From: Burkholderiales bacterium
GTDB taxonomy: Bacteria > Pseudomonadota > Gammaproteobacteria > Burkholderiales > Casimicrobiaceae
Assembly (NCBI GenBank): GCA_015075645.1
Contig: JABTUF010000007.1
Span: 186,001-250,000 of the forward strand
DNA length: 64,000 nucleotides
Direction of reading: 5' to 3'
The notes under the pieces were generated by a model. That model was not told the DNA's origin. It ran no database searches and saw nothing but the letters and a program-made list of their open reading frames with translations. Shown here one piece after another: positions 44,804 to 54,557 of the stretch. The translations under genes and the position numbers were made by a program. Every line of letters begins with the position of its first letter. Position 1 is the stretch's first letter.

Positions 44804-47067
44804 TCAGGTCAGCTGCGCGCCCGCCTCGCGGCAGACGGCATCCACCGCGGTGGCGACCTCATGCAAGAAGGAGTTCCTGTCGGGTGAGGGCGTTACATCG
44901 GGCACCGGCGCAGCTCGATCGTAGATTTGCTCGCCGATGATCGCGGCGCGGGCGTAACTCGATCCTCGACCTGACTGATTGAACGCGGACTGCCACTCGG
45001 GCATGCGCTCGGCTCGAACACGGCGCGTCGCAAGGTCAAGCGTCTTGACCGACAGCGCATTGGCAATCCTGTCGAAAACTTGCTGCTTGGTGTCGTCGTC
45101 CGTGGGCTCGACCGGGTCCCATTTCAGCGGGTTCTGCAAGAGAACATACAGCCGATCCTGCAGCTGCTTGCGCAGATCGGCCACGGGCTTCAGGTTGTCG
45201 TACTCATCGCCAAACCCGGGCGTGCTGAGGCGCCTACTCAAAGCCCAGATACGCTTCCAGTGCTCCTTGCCGACCCCCGGCTTGTAGGCGAGGCCGAGGC
45301 GCGGCCACCAGGCGTCGTGGAAGCTCTCGGCCGCGTTCTTCACCGCGAGAACAAGGTTCATGCGGTCGTAAACCGGCTGTACCGCAACAGGGGCTGGCTT
45401 CTCGACAATCGTGTCGATGGCGCCAAGCAGCGACTTCAACTGGCCCGATCGTCCGCCTGTGCGTCTTCTTCGCGGCATCGAGCGGCTCGTCGATGCCACC
45501 AACGAAGAAACAGGCCTCCTTCAGGCGCGAGCGAAGCGCCCTCTCGGCGAAGGGTCCGAGTTCCTCACCGATCGATGCGAGAACGTTTTCGGCAGAGGCC
45601 AGCACGTGATGCTCCTTCGCGGCCGCACTTGGCAGGTTGTCGCCCTTGACTTCATCGAAATGCGTGAACACGAGCAGGAGCTTGCTGGCACTGCCGGAAG
45701 TAATCATCTCCTTCATGGCCGCGACCGGAGCGGCCTGCATCGGAATCGTCGCGTTGTCTACCAACACGATCGCGTCCGTCGTCTCGATCAGCCGCGTGAG
45801 TGAAGTGGAGATGGCTGCGACCGACTTTGGCGTGTGACCAAGGCCCTCGCCATCGAGCAGAACCAGCTTTGGCAGCTGGCCGTCATTCCACGCCGGCACG
45901 AAGGCGCCCGATACACGAACGCCGTTGACCAGCGGCGTCAGCAGTCGCCCAAAGCGTGGTGCGTGGTTGCTGGAGAACCGAGTCACCGCCTTGATGAAGG
46001 CAGCTCTGTCATCCGTTTCCCGACCATGATTGCGGCCATCCCTGCTTGCTGCGACGAAGCGTTCCCTCTTCCAGCAGCGAAAGCGGAGCTCGATCTCGTC
46101 CATGAGCTCGTCGCTGATGCGATGGAACTCGTCATCCTCCCGCAGGCGGCGATCGAGCTCCTCCTCGAACAGCTCATCGACAACTCGCTGATCCTTTTCG
46201 TCGATTGCGCCGAGCTCACTCTTCAGTTGATCCCCATGGCGCGCGGCGACGGAGCGCAGTGCAGCCAAGCTCTTGATGAGCAGAGCATTCGTGGCTTCGA
46301 GATCGATGGCTTTGTCGGCGGGCTCTCGTCAGCTGGGTCGAACGCGTCTTCACCTTCGTCCTCGTCGTCGTCGGACACAGCCTCCTGCGGGCCATTGCCA
46401 AGGACGTAGTTGAAGCGGAACCTTTGATTCACGTGCATGAGCAGCTTGCGGAGCACATCCCCGTCGTCGTCACCGCGATATGCGGCAAGCACGGCTTCGG
46501 AAATGCACTCGTTCAAGTGCTCGCGAACCTCGTCGATGGGGAAGAAGGTGACAACGGCCTTGAACGGCCCGGGCGCGAGGACCACTTCGGTCTCATGAAC
46601 GGTCGTCTTGGCCGTCGACGTCGACGGGAAGCGCTCGGTGACGGGGTCTGTGCCGATCAGCTGTCGGAGCAGCGTGGTCTTCCCTGCGCCGGTGGTGCCG
46701 AGCAGGAGAGCGCGCCGGTACCCGATTCCTGAGATGTCGGCAACGGGATGATCGCGTCACGGATGGCGCCGAAGTCGTTTGCCTCGGGCTCCATGCCGTG
46801 GAAGAAGATCTCCACGACCCGGCTGTGGAACCGCTTCCCCGCCTCGCTCTTCGCCGAGGCGTTCCAGAAGGTCTCGTCGGCAAGCAGCTGGTTGAGCTGC
46901 TCCTTCAAGACATTGGCCTCGGCCTCGTCCGGCGTTCCCAGCCCCATCCGCACTCGCAGCCCCGGCCTGTTGGTGTTCGGGTCAATTCGTGCCGGATGGC
47001 GGAAGATCACCGCCCAAGCGCTCCGGCCCTGGGATCGGCTAAGCGTTGCAGTGAAGCGTTTTTCCAT
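44804..47067 (-). pseudogene. P-loop GTPase/dynamin-like large protein, three frameshifts
   Basis: Four segments in different frames add up to about 750 residues. Segment 1 (from the ATG at 47067) is an alpha-beta domain (MEKRFTATLSRSQGRSAWAV); segment 2 starts with Walker A LLGTTGAGKTTLLRQL and has an acidic linker; segment 3 has LPKLVLLDGEGLGHTP (a G3-like DxxG) and LLVFTHFDEVKG (near a G4 N/TKxD position); segment 4 runs to a stop at 44804. The shifts are one-base changes at C-runs or G-runs near 46747, 46340 and 45443. If the shifts are sequence errors this would be a complete GTPase of unknown, perhaps defensive, function. It has a strong regulated promoter. Confidence 0.65.
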
Positions 47068-47076
47068 GATCTCACC

Positions 47077-47143
47077 GTTGTTCAGATGTTGTTCGGATAT
47101 GCTATGGGGCGTGGCCAGCCCTGTCAAGCGAAATCTGAACAAC
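47077..47143 (-). promoter_or_regulatory. Promoter of the GTPase gene between inverted repeats
   Basis: TTGACA (47122-47127), 17 bases, TAGCAT (47099-47104). The box is bracketed by a perfect 11-bp inverted repeat, GTTGTTCAGAT at 47077-47087 and ATCTGAACAAC at 47133-47143, with extra GTTGTTC-like half sites beside each arm. This looks like a repressor-controlled promoter. The 115 bases beyond, to the DUF4400 gene, hold nothing I can support. Confidence 0.65.
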
Positions 47144-47258
47144 GCCGGAACAACGTGATGCGCTTCGGCATTCCTCCTGAGCGATTGATGCGGCTGGCAA
47201 CGAGTTGCCCTGCCGCACGGACTCGAGGCTGCTGGCCAACCGCAGTCCCCAGCCCGGC

Positions 47259-47996
47259 CTACATGTGCTTCTTGTAGTACGCCCACTGCACGCGGGCCAG
47301 CCCGCCCAAGAGGACCGCGCCGAGCGGCACGCACAGCTCCCAATTCACCGGCCCGGGCCAGAGCAGCAGGCCGACGCCGCCCAGTCCCAGCACCGCCACC
47401 TGCAGGTACTTGGCCCGGTGGTATAGGCCGGCCGACTCGCGCCCCCCGCAAGCTCGGCGGATCGCTCGCTGGGTGAAACCGTCGGCGGCGCCGACGACGT
47501 AGAGGAGCAGGAGCAGCGGCGCGAACCGCGCCAGGATCGCCGCGCGCACCCCGAGCAGCTGGGTTCCGACCATCGCCGCCTCGATGCTCTCCCGGTGCGA
47601 CACGTAGCTGCGCCGCATGACCGTGTCCGGGATCGACAGAGCCGCCCCGTTGGCGAACTGCGTGCCCATGTCGTGGATGCCGGTGGCTTCGAACACGAAC
47701 GAATAAAGCGCGTTGGCCGGCGCGGTGATGGCGCCGGCGCCGGTACCCTGTCGGGCGGCAAGGGCAACGCCGTGCTCGAGGTCGTGCGCGAGCAGATCAC
47801 GCAGGCGCTCGATCCCCTGCGGCCAGACCTTGAACACGAACGTCCAGTCGAGAATCCAGGCGCACAGCAGGAGCGCAGCCAAACCCAGCGCCAGCGAGAA
47901 GAGCAGCTTCAGCGGACTCAGCAGCACGCCCGCCAGCGCCCCGTCGTGAAACGCCGCGTTCCTAGACGACACTTCGCTACTCCGCCTCGAAGCCAA
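47259..47996 (-). CDS. DUF4400 integrating conjugative element membrane protein
   Basis: 245-residue membrane protein with helices near residues 26-50, 160-180 and 205-235 (LLFSLALGLAALLLCAWILD, ARFAPLLLLLYVVGAADGF, quoted in part). The segment SYVSHRESIEAAMVGTQLLGVR and the terminal YYKKH match the DUF4400 / TIGR03747 group, which lies directly after traD in integrative conjugative elements. Its start overlaps the traD end by 20 bases, keeping that arrangement. Confidence 0.82.
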   Translation of the reverse strand: MASRRSSEVSSRNAAFHDGALAGVLLSPLKLLFSLALGLAALLLCAWILDWTFVFKVWPQGIERLRDLLAHDLEHGVALAARQGTGAGAITAPANALYSFVFEATGIHDMGTQFANGAALSIPDTVMRRSYVSHRESIEAAMVGTQLLGVRAAILARFAPLLLLLYVVGAADGFTQRAIRRACGGRESAGLYHRAKYLQVAVLGLGGVGLLLWPGPVNWELCVPLGAVLLGGLARVQWAYYKKHM

Positions 47997-48581
47997 TTTC
48001 CGGCTGATTCCACGGTCCGTCGATCCGCGCTCTCAGCGTCTTCCCGATCGCCGCCAGGCTCATTGGCATCAGCGGATCGCTCGCTGCCGAGGGCAGCGGC
48101 ATGCGGATCTTGTGCAGCTGGCCCCCGTGGATCAGCGCGAAGGCCTCGCCCTTGGGCAGCTGCACGAGATCGGTCGGCTCCAGCATCCGAACCGTCTCCG
48201 GCGCGATGCGGTCCTCGTTGCGGCTGGCGAAGTCCGCGAAGTCGATCGGATCGTTGGTGTCGGAGACCGACGACGACACGACGGTCGAGACGACGTGTAC
48301 CTCGGGCAGCTGGCTGGTCAGCAGCTCGGCCGTGGCCACCTCCTTCACCCGCAGCATGATCAGCGTGTTGAAGTTGCCGGCGATCTGCCCGGCCTTGGCG
48401 GGCGAACCAATGCGGGCTTCCACGTCCGACCAGGTCTGCGTGTAGGCCGTCACCTGAAACCCCGCTCGCCCGCCTTGTTGAGCAGCGGGATGAACTCGTC
48501 GCCGATCAGCTCGTTGAACTCGTCGGCGTGGATCGCGATCCGCCGCGGCTTCACCTCGCCTGGCAGTCCGCGACCGGTGCC
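47977..48581 (-). pseudogene. traD: TraD conjugative coupling ATPase, C-terminal part
   Basis: Continues from the fragment at 51449-52100 after the IS66 element is removed. GTGRGLPGEVKPRRIAIHADEFNEL carries the Walker B region (quoted in part), then a one-base loss near 48455 shifts the frame to VTAYTQTWSDVEARIGS and on to the stop. The C-terminal tail (ERIGFEAE-type end) is intact. ICE-type TraD proteins are about 600-700 residues; roughly the C-terminal two thirds remain here. Confidence 0.75.
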
Positions 48582-48952
48582 GAACTTGTGTAAGCGTCCG
48601 GTGCTGGCATCTCGCCGGCTAGTCGCGGAGGTGTTGCAGAGGGATAGCCGGGTGCTCCCGGCATCCGATCATTGATTCGACGGGGGTTGATCTCGTCGAT
48701 GCACTCGCCGGTTTCGCTGGCGACGGCGATAGCCTCGTCGAGTCGTTGGAGTAGTTCGAGCAGCGATTCGCCGTGCCGCCGCTGCAGCATCGCCAGGCAC
48801 TGGTCTTCGTTGGCGGCCGTGGCAGCACAGCGGATCGGGCCGAACCGCCCAATCGTGATGTCGCCGTCGCCGTCGATCAGGAGTTCGATATTCGGGAAGG
48901 CGCCAGGCGATACCGCCGGTGGCGACGTACGCTTACGCCGCGAGCCGCTCAT
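48551..48952 (-). CDS. Small ORF in the IS66 element, downstream of tnpC
   Basis: Starts MSGSRRKRTSPPAVSPGAFP, overlapping the tnpC end by 20 bases, and contains LLIDGDGDITIGRFGPIRCA and QCLAMLQRRHGESLLELLQRLD (quoted in part), a pattern I recognise from short ORFs at the 3' end of some IS66 elements. The last 14 codons lie beyond the element in traD DNA, so its natural end is altered. Confidence 0.45.
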   Translation of the reverse strand: MSGSRRKRTSPPAVSPGAFPNIELLIDGDGDITIGRFGPIRCAATAANEDQCLAMLQRRHGESLLELLQRLDEAIAVASETGECIDEINPRRINDRMPGAPGYPSATPPRLAGEMPAPDAYTSSAPVADCQAR

Positions 48953-50511
48953 CGGCCGCCTGCGTCTGGGCGTAGTTCCACGGCAGCAACTCGGCGAGCC
49001 GGTTGCTCGGGTGCTCAGCGATGCACCCCAGCACGAAGCGCAGGTACGCCTCTGGATCGAGCCCGTTCAGCTTGGCCGTCTGCAGCAGGGTATAGAGCAC
49101 CGCGGCACGCTCGCCACCGGAGTCGGAACCCGCGAACAGGAAGTTCTTACGCGATAGCACCGGCCCACGCAACGCCCGTTCCGCGGCGTTGTTGTCGATC
49201 TCGATGGCGCCGTCGCCACAGTAACGGGTCAGCGCCTCCCACCGGTTCAGGGCATAGTTGATCGCCGCGGCGAACTCCGACTTCGCCGATACCTTGGACC
49301 GCGTATCGACCAGCCATTGCCGCAGGTCCTTCAGCAACGGCACGGCGTCCGTCTGACGGGCCTCCCGCCGCACCTCGGGCGGCTTGCCTCGGACTCGCTC
49401 TTCGATGGCGTAGATCTTCTGGATGCGCGTCAGCGCCTCCTCGGCCAGCGGCGAGCGGGTCGCCACCTGCAGGTCGTAGAACTTGCGCCGCGCATGCGCC
49501 CAGCACGCGGCTTCGCGCACCCGGCCCTCGACGTACAGCCCGTCGAAGCCGCTGTAGCCGTCAGCCTGCAGCGTGCCGCGGAAGTCCCCAGGTGCGCCCG
49601 CGGGTGCGCCCCTCCCGGGTCGGCGTGTAACGATAGTATGCGGCCGGCGGGTCGGTGCTCGCGGCAGGACGATCGTCCGCACATAAACCCATAGTCGACC
49701 GGTCTTGGTCTTGCCTCGTCCGGGATCGAGCACCGGCACCGGCGTGTCGTCGGCGTGGATCTTCGTCGCCGCGATCACGTGGCGACCGACCAGTTCGGCC
49801 AGCGGCGTCACCAGGCGGGTAATGCCGGCGATCCAGTCGGCGAGCGTGGAGCGTTCCAGGTCGACGCCTTGCCGGGCGTAGATCTCGGACTGTCGGTACA
49901 ACGGCAGGTGATCGAGGTACTTCGAGATGGCGACGTGCGCCAGCAGCCCCGGACCGGCGATCCCCTTGTCGATGGGACGCGACGGTGCCGCGGCCTGGAC
50001 GATGGTCGAGCACTTGCCGCAGGCAAACTTCGGCCGGACGTGGCGGATGACCTTGAAGTGCTCGGGAATGAACTCGAGCTGCTCGGCGACATCCTCTCGA
50101 TCTGCTTGAGCGTGCCGCCGCAGTCAGGGCAAGTGCAGGCCGACGCATGAACCACCGTCTCGCGCGGCAACGTCGACGGCAGCGGCTTGCGCACGGGCTG
50201 CGTGCGCGGCGACGGCGGGGTCGAGGGCTCGGTTGCCGCCGAGCTGGCCGCCAAGCCAGTTTCCACCCCTCGACGATCAACTCCAGTTGCTCAACGCGCG
50301 CGTCGTGCTGCTCGGAGCGGCGGCCAAACTGGATTCGACGCAGGCGCGCAATCTGCAGCTTCAGTTTCTCGATCAGCAGCCGCGCCGTCAGCATCTCCGC
50401 GCGCTGCGCTTCCAGCTCGGTCAAACGTCGTGCGACCTCGGCGTCGCGTTCGACCAGCAGGCGCTTGAGCGTCGCAACGTCATCGGGAAGTTGATCGATT
50501 GCGAGCGCCAT
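48933..50511 (-). pseudogene. tnpC: IS66 transposase TnpC, frameshifted
   Basis: Starts MALAIDQLPDDVATLKRLL with a coiled coil, passes a zinc-type motif (ACTCPDCGGTL), and has the IS66 core (LADWIAGITRLVTPLAEL, KIHADDTPVPVLDPGRGKT, YSGFDGLYV, AACWAHARRKFYD, GDGAIEIDNNAAERALR, LLPWNY). The parts are in different frames: shifts lie near 50265, 50095 and 49610-49660. The motif set is complete, so this was recently functional or the shifts are errors. Confidence 0.82.
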
Positions 50512-50589
50512 GGCCGCGACTGTACCGCAGCGTGCGCGCATGATGCACGCCTCGAACGCATCTCGTACCCAATCGCGATGGCAGTGTTG

Positions 50590-50937
50590 TTACGCCGCGA
50601 CGTTCGGTTGCCAGGTGCGTGCCGGACGGCGCCAATCGATGCCTTCGAGCAGCATCGACAGCTGCGCGGCAGACAGATGCACGACACCGCTGGTCGCCTG
50701 CGGCCACACGAACCGGCCACGCTCCAGACGCTTCGCGTACAAATTCATGCCGTCGCCGCTCCACCACAGCAACTTGATCAGATCGCCCCGCTTGCCACGG
50801 AACACGAACACGTCACCCGAGAACGGCTTCTCGCCGAGGGCCATCTGCACCAAGGCCGCCAGCCCGTCCATGCCCTTGCGCATGTCGGTGACGCCGGCGC
50901 CGATCCACACCCGCGTCCCCAACGGCAGTCCGATCAA
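50590..50937 (-). CDS. tnpB: IS66 accessory protein TnpB
   Basis: 115 residues with the family opening LPLGTRVWIGAGVTDMRKGMDGL, FVFRGKRGDLIKLLWWSGDG (quoted in part) and ERGRFVWPQ. Required for IS66 transposition; role not fully known. Its ATG overlaps the tnpA stop by four bases. Confidence 0.95.
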   Translation of the reverse strand: MIGLPLGTRVWIGAGVTDMRKGMDGLAALVQMALGEKPFSGDVFVFRGKRGDLIKLLWWSGDGMNLYAKRLERGRFVWPQATSGVVHLSAAQLSMLLEGIDWRRPARTWQPNVAA

Positions 50938-51356
50938 CGTCGTCTCGCCAGGCAGTCCAGTACCGTCCGCAGCAGCGCCGGATCAGCGGCACGGCCGACG
51001 CGTATCGTTGCCACCGGAAACATCACTTCGATGCCGTCCTCCGGACGTGCATGCCGATCGCCGGCATTCGCGAGCACCGGCGCCACCGATTCGATCACCG
51101 GGAGCAACTGGAACGGCGCCGCCGGCGGTGGCGTTGATACCACCACCGCGACTTCCTGATCGATCGCGCCGAACTTCCCTGCTCGGTACTGGCGGCGCCA
51201 TTTGAACAGCATGTTGACGTTAATCCGGTGCTCCTGCGCCAGCTTCGCCACCGAGATCCCTGGCAGGCACGCCGCCTGCGCCAACCGCCGCTTGAACTCC
51301 AGCGGATGGTTCGGCCGTCCCTTCCGCGATACCCGCTGCAACCCCCCTGTCGCCAT
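50934..51356 (-). CDS. tnpA: IS66 accessory protein TnpA (HTH)
   Basis: 140 residues; helix-turn-helix typical of IS66 OrfA: FKRRLAQAACLPGISVAKLA, HRINVNMLFKWRRQY. The C-terminal half is less conserved. Confidence 0.92.
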   Translation of the reverse strand: MATGGLQRVSRKGRPNHPLEFKRRLAQAACLPGISVAKLAQEHRINVNMLFKWRRQYRAGKFGAIDQEVAVVVSTPPPAAPFQLLPVIESVAPVLANAGDRHARPEDGIEVMFPVATIRVGRAADPALLRTVLDCLARRR

Positions 51357-51448
51357 TCTGGTCCCCGCTACTCAACTGACGGACACCACTATGGCGTCAT
51401 CGCCCTTCCCAGCGGAAGACGGTACTCACCGGACGCTTACGAACTTGT

Positions 51449-52100
51449 AGAGGCTGCCGGCCACGCTGGTGAGGTCGGCGAACATCGAATTGCCCACCGC
51501 CGCGGCCACTTCGTAGTCGGACAGCGCGTCGAGCCCGACGTAGACGATGCCGCCCAGGTGGATCACCGAGGTCCAGTCGAACACCGGGCGCCAGTCGGTC
51601 GGATCGTCGAGCTCGGGCGAGAGCAGTGAAGCCGTGCGACCGGTCGTGAGCTTCTCCATCAGCGGCAGCAGCGACGCCACCAGCTTGTCGAAGTGGCTCT
51701 TCTCGTAGTTGAGCGTCGAGCCCAGCGCGTGCGCGATCGGGTCGTAGAGCTTCTTGCGCCGCGCGTACTCCACCAGGCTGACCGCCCGCGCGCCGCGCGA
51801 CTGCAGACCCTTGTCGAGGTTCTTCTTGTCGATGGCGAGCGACCGCAGCTCCTCGCGCCAGCCTGAAGCGGCGGGCTCGCGGTCGAGCCAGTACTCGAAG
51901 TAGTCGATCAGCAGCGGCTCGACGTCGGAAGCGTAGCGGTTGATCTCCTGGTAGTCGGGCTTGCGCCCGAGCGCCACGAGCGCACGGGCCATCACGTTCA
52001 CGAAGCGCCAGACGAACTCCTTGAACGCCGCCGACTGTCCTTCCGAGGGCAGCTGACCGGCGATGTCGGTGGCGACCTCCTCAAGACGCCATTGGCCCGC
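51449..52100 (-). pseudogene. traD: TraD conjugative coupling ATPase, internal part (5' truncated)
   Basis: About 215 codons from RLEEVATDIAGQLPSEG through the helical domain (YASDVEPLLIDYFEYWL, GSTLNYEKSHFDKLVASLLPLM, quoted in part) to DLTSVAGSLYKF, where the IS66 element enters. The Walker A and membrane part are absent: homology stops near 52100, where unrelated DNA begins. Without the element the frame continues into 48581 as LYKFGTGRGLPGE. Confidence 0.75.
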
Positions 52101-52669
52101 TGGGCATGAAGACGCCCCTTCTGCGGCGCCCTCTCGTCGTTGCGTGGTCAGAAGAAGGATCGGCCACGGCTGAGTGGTCAGGTCGATCTGAAGGTTGGCC
52201 CTCCATGCGACCCGACACTCTTCAACGGAATTCCGTACCCCACGAAACAGACCCGAGTGGCAGCCGATTCTCCCGATCGATCTCGACAGACACGTATCGC
52301 CCGGAAGAGCCCCCTACTCCCACTCAATCATCAACGGCTCCTGCAAACCGTTGATTCGCTTGGCCGACGCGTCGAACCTCGCTGGCTTTACCGTCAGATG
52401 TACCGCCACCTCGAGTGGGATCCCCTCGCGCAGCTTTCACCATCGATCGACATCTATCGGGAAGAGTCGGCGCTTCCACAATACTCAGCTGTCGAGGTCT
52501 ATCGAGATCTATCGCGTCTTCGCACGCGATTCCTCTAGCGTGAGGCGACTCCTCGCTTGGCGCGAAGTGATCGAGGGGATGCCGGCATCAAAGGCCTTAA
52601 GTTGTTGTCGCATCGAGTCTTTGGGACATTTCTTTTACCGTCACGACGCTCCTGCTCGAAAGCGGAAGG
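52101..52669 (+). other. Non-coding junction region with attachment-like repeats
   Basis: No gene I can support. It holds att-like copy B (52315-52336), TTTACCGTCA near 52376 and 52634, GACATCTATCGG near 52458, TCTATCGAGATCTATCG near 52499, and a 53-base block (52604-52656) that resembles 61732-61785 beside copy C. The arrangement mirrors 37.74-38.23 kb. Confidence 0.5.
52315..52336 (-). repeat. Attachment-like core, copy B
   Basis: Identical over 22 bp to 37738-37759; on the minus strand ends GATTGAGTGGGAGTAG (I-E-W-E-stop). After the core the DNA is unrelated to copy A, as expected at an island junction. Confidence 0.55.
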
Positions 52670-52990
52670 TCAGTGCGCATCCGCCGTCTGCTCCGCGGCT
52701 TCCTTCCATGGTCTGATCTTCGCGAGCGTCTTCGCGAGGCTCGCCTTCGCGACCTCGGTATCGTAGTCGGCCTGCAGGCGCAGCCACCAGCCATCGGAGA
52801 GGCCGAAGAAGCGGCACAGCCGCAGATCGGTGTCGGCCGTGATGGCGCGCTTGCCTCCGACGATCTCGCCGATACGTTGCGCGGGCACGCCGATCTCCTT
52901 TGCCAGACGGTAGTTGCTCATGCCCAAGGGCTTGAGAAACTCCTCGGCAAGCATCTCGCCGGGCGACACCGGCTTGAGTTTCCTGGCCAT
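52670..52990 (-). CDS. higA: HigA-family antitoxin, second copy
   Basis: 106 residues, MARKLKPVSPGEMLAEEFL, helix-turn-helix NYRLAKEIGVPAQRIGEIV and GKRAITADTDLRLCRFF. Distinct from the copy at 31.5 kb (similar motifs, about half the residues). Eleven bases after its higB. Confidence 0.92.
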   Translation of the reverse strand: MARKLKPVSPGEMLAEEFLKPLGMSNYRLAKEIGVPAQRIGEIVGGKRAITADTDLRLCRFFGLSDGWWLRLQADYDTEVAKASLAKTLAKIRPWKEAAEQTADAH

Positions 52991-53001
52991 CTCGTCTTGC
53001 C

Positions 53002-53283
53002 TCAGTGATAGTCCACGATCTCGACGTCTTCGGCATCGCTGCCCGTCCAGCGAAAGCAGATGCGGAACTGATCGTTCACCCGCAGGCTCCACTGGCCCTC
53101 GCGATCGCCCTTCAGCTGCTCCAACCGGTTCGCCGGCGGCGCGCGCAAGTCCTCGATCCGTTTCGCCAGGTCGAGCTGCTTCAACTTACGCAGCGCCGGG
53201 CGCTCGATGTTGGCGAAGCGCGCCACCCGGCGCAACTGAAAGAGCGCTTCGGTGTCGGCACACTTGAACGTCCTGATCGCCAC
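53002..53283 (-). CDS. higB: HigB-family toxin, second copy
   Basis: 93 residues from a GTG (VAIRTFKCADTEALF), with RRVARFANIERPALRKLKQL and WSLRVNDQFRICFRW. The longer frame upstream starts within the promoter -35 box and is not used. Ends EIVDYH like the first HigB. Confidence 0.9.
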   Translation of the reverse strand: MAIRTFKCADTEALFQLRRVARFANIERPALRKLKQLDLAKRIEDLRAPPANRLEQLKGDREGQWSLRVNDQFRICFRWTGSDAEDVEIVDYH

Positions 53284-53290
53284 TGGGAAA

Positions 53291-53319
53291 ATAGTATTGC
53301 ATCGCGTGATTAACGTCAA
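53291..53319 (-). promoter_or_regulatory. Promoter of the second higBA pair
   Basis: TTGACG (53314-53319), 17 bases, TACTAT (53291-53296), close to consensus. The expected start site is at the higB GTG, so the message is probably leaderless. AATCACGC occurs twice in direct repeat, once either side of the -35 box, a likely operator. Confidence 0.65.
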
Positions 53320-53469
53320 GCGTGATTATCGATGACCGCACCCGTCGCACACAACTGCACGTTCGCGCCGCGCTTTCGCCGACATGCCTTCGGCTGGCGC
53401 TCGCAGCCCGCCGTGCGGCGAGTTTGGGAAGCTGCGGCCGAGATCCAGAAGGTCGGCTGATCGGCAACC

Positions 53470-54423
53470 TCATGCCGCGTAGCCCCGAAGCGCCTTCAAC
53501 GGTACATGCAGCTCCGCACACTTCGAGAATGTGTCGAGCAGATACTCGACGGTTACGCGCACTCTCGGCGCGACCAGCGCTCGATGCGGATACTGCAGGG
53601 TCATCTCGTAGCTGCCTGGATGGTGCGCGTCCAGCAGCAACACCTTCAGCCCACCGGTGCGCAGATGCTTCCAGGCGTGGTGTAGGCCCACCTCTGCGAT
53701 GCCCGCACCCTCCACGGCTGCCTGCGTGAGCGCTTCCGGGGACGACAGGGTCAGCACCGCACCCTCCGTGTCCATCGTGGAAATGCTGCCGTCCTGAGCC
53801 CGAAAGTTCCAAGGTGAGACACGGCCACCCAGGAAGCGCCGTGTGAGCAGCCGATGCCGGGCCAGGTCCCCTGAAGTGCGTGGCACGCCTGCGTCGGCAA
53901 GATAAGCAGGCGAAGCGACCAGCACCAGACGGAACTGGCAGATCGGCCGCGATACGAGGGATGAGTCGATGATGCGCCCGCCGCGCAGCGCCAGATCGTA
54001 CCGATCGTGCACGAGGTCGACCATGCGATCGTCGAAGTCCACCTCGACCACCAAGCCGGGATAGCGTGCCAGCAGCCCGGGCAGCGCAGGGGTCAGCTGC
54101 TCGCGACCGAAGCCCACGCTCGTCGAGATGCGCACGCGTCCGGCCGGAGCGGCCCGATGGGCCGTCACGGCATCGGCGGCTTGGTCCAGCGCCTCCAGCG
54201 CGATACGAGCCTGACGCAGAAAGGCCGCGCCCTCTTCCGTCAGGTTCAACGTGCGCGTGGTGCGATTCATCAGGCGCACTCCCAGAGACTTCTCGAGCCC
54301 CGCGACGTTCTTGCTGACGGCGGCCGCCGAAATGCCGAGGGCGCGCGCGGCTGCTGAGAAGCTGCCCGCGTCGGCCGCCTGAACGAACGACAGGATGCCG
54401 CGAACTCGCTGTGAAGAATCCAT
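53470..54423 (-). CDS. LysR-family transcriptional regulator
   Basis: 317 residues. Helix-turn-helix SFSAAARALGISAAAVSKNVAGLE (quoted in part) at residues 20-45 with RLMNRTTRTLNLTEEG, then an effector domain (VRISTSVGFGREQLTPAL, IIDSSLVSRPICQFRLVLVA, GAGIAEVGLHHAWKHL). Start at MDSSQRVRGIL; the longer upstream frame lacks homology. Divergent from the alcohol dehydrogenase gene 134 bases away, so it probably controls the cassette that follows. Confidence 0.9.
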   Translation of the reverse strand: MDSSQRVRGILSFVQAADAGSFSAAARALGISAAAVSKNVAGLEKSLGVRLMNRTTRTLNLTEEGAAFLRQARIALEALDQAADAVTAHRAAPAGRVRISTSVGFGREQLTPALPGLLARYPGLVVEVDFDDRMVDLVHDRYDLALRGGRIIDSSLVSRPICQFRLVLVASPAYLADAGVPRTSGDLARHRLLTRRFLGGRVSPWNFRAQDGSISTMDTEGAVLTLSSPEALTQAAVEGAGIAEVGLHHAWKHLRTGGLKVLLLDAHHPGSYEMTLQYPHRALVAPRVRVTVEYLLDTFSKCAELHVPLKALRGYAA

Positions 54424-54557
54424 CGTGGCGGGGCCTCGACAGTTGGAATCAAGCGCCCCGATTTTCAACCCAACGTTCAAGAACAATCAACCACTGACCC
54501 ACTTCTCGTTGCGAATCACGTTGCCCAGAATGCCGTCATCACACGGAGATTGATGCA

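Larger units (their letters stand above)
48590..51440 (-). mobile_element. IS66-family insertion sequence inside traD
   Basis: 2851 bp. Inverted ends start GTAAGCGTCCGGTG on both sides and are flanked by a perfect 8-bp duplication GAACTTGT (48582-48589 and 51441-51448), the duplication size of IS66. Carries tnpA, tnpB and tnpC on the minus strand; tnpC is frameshifted. Confidence 0.93.
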
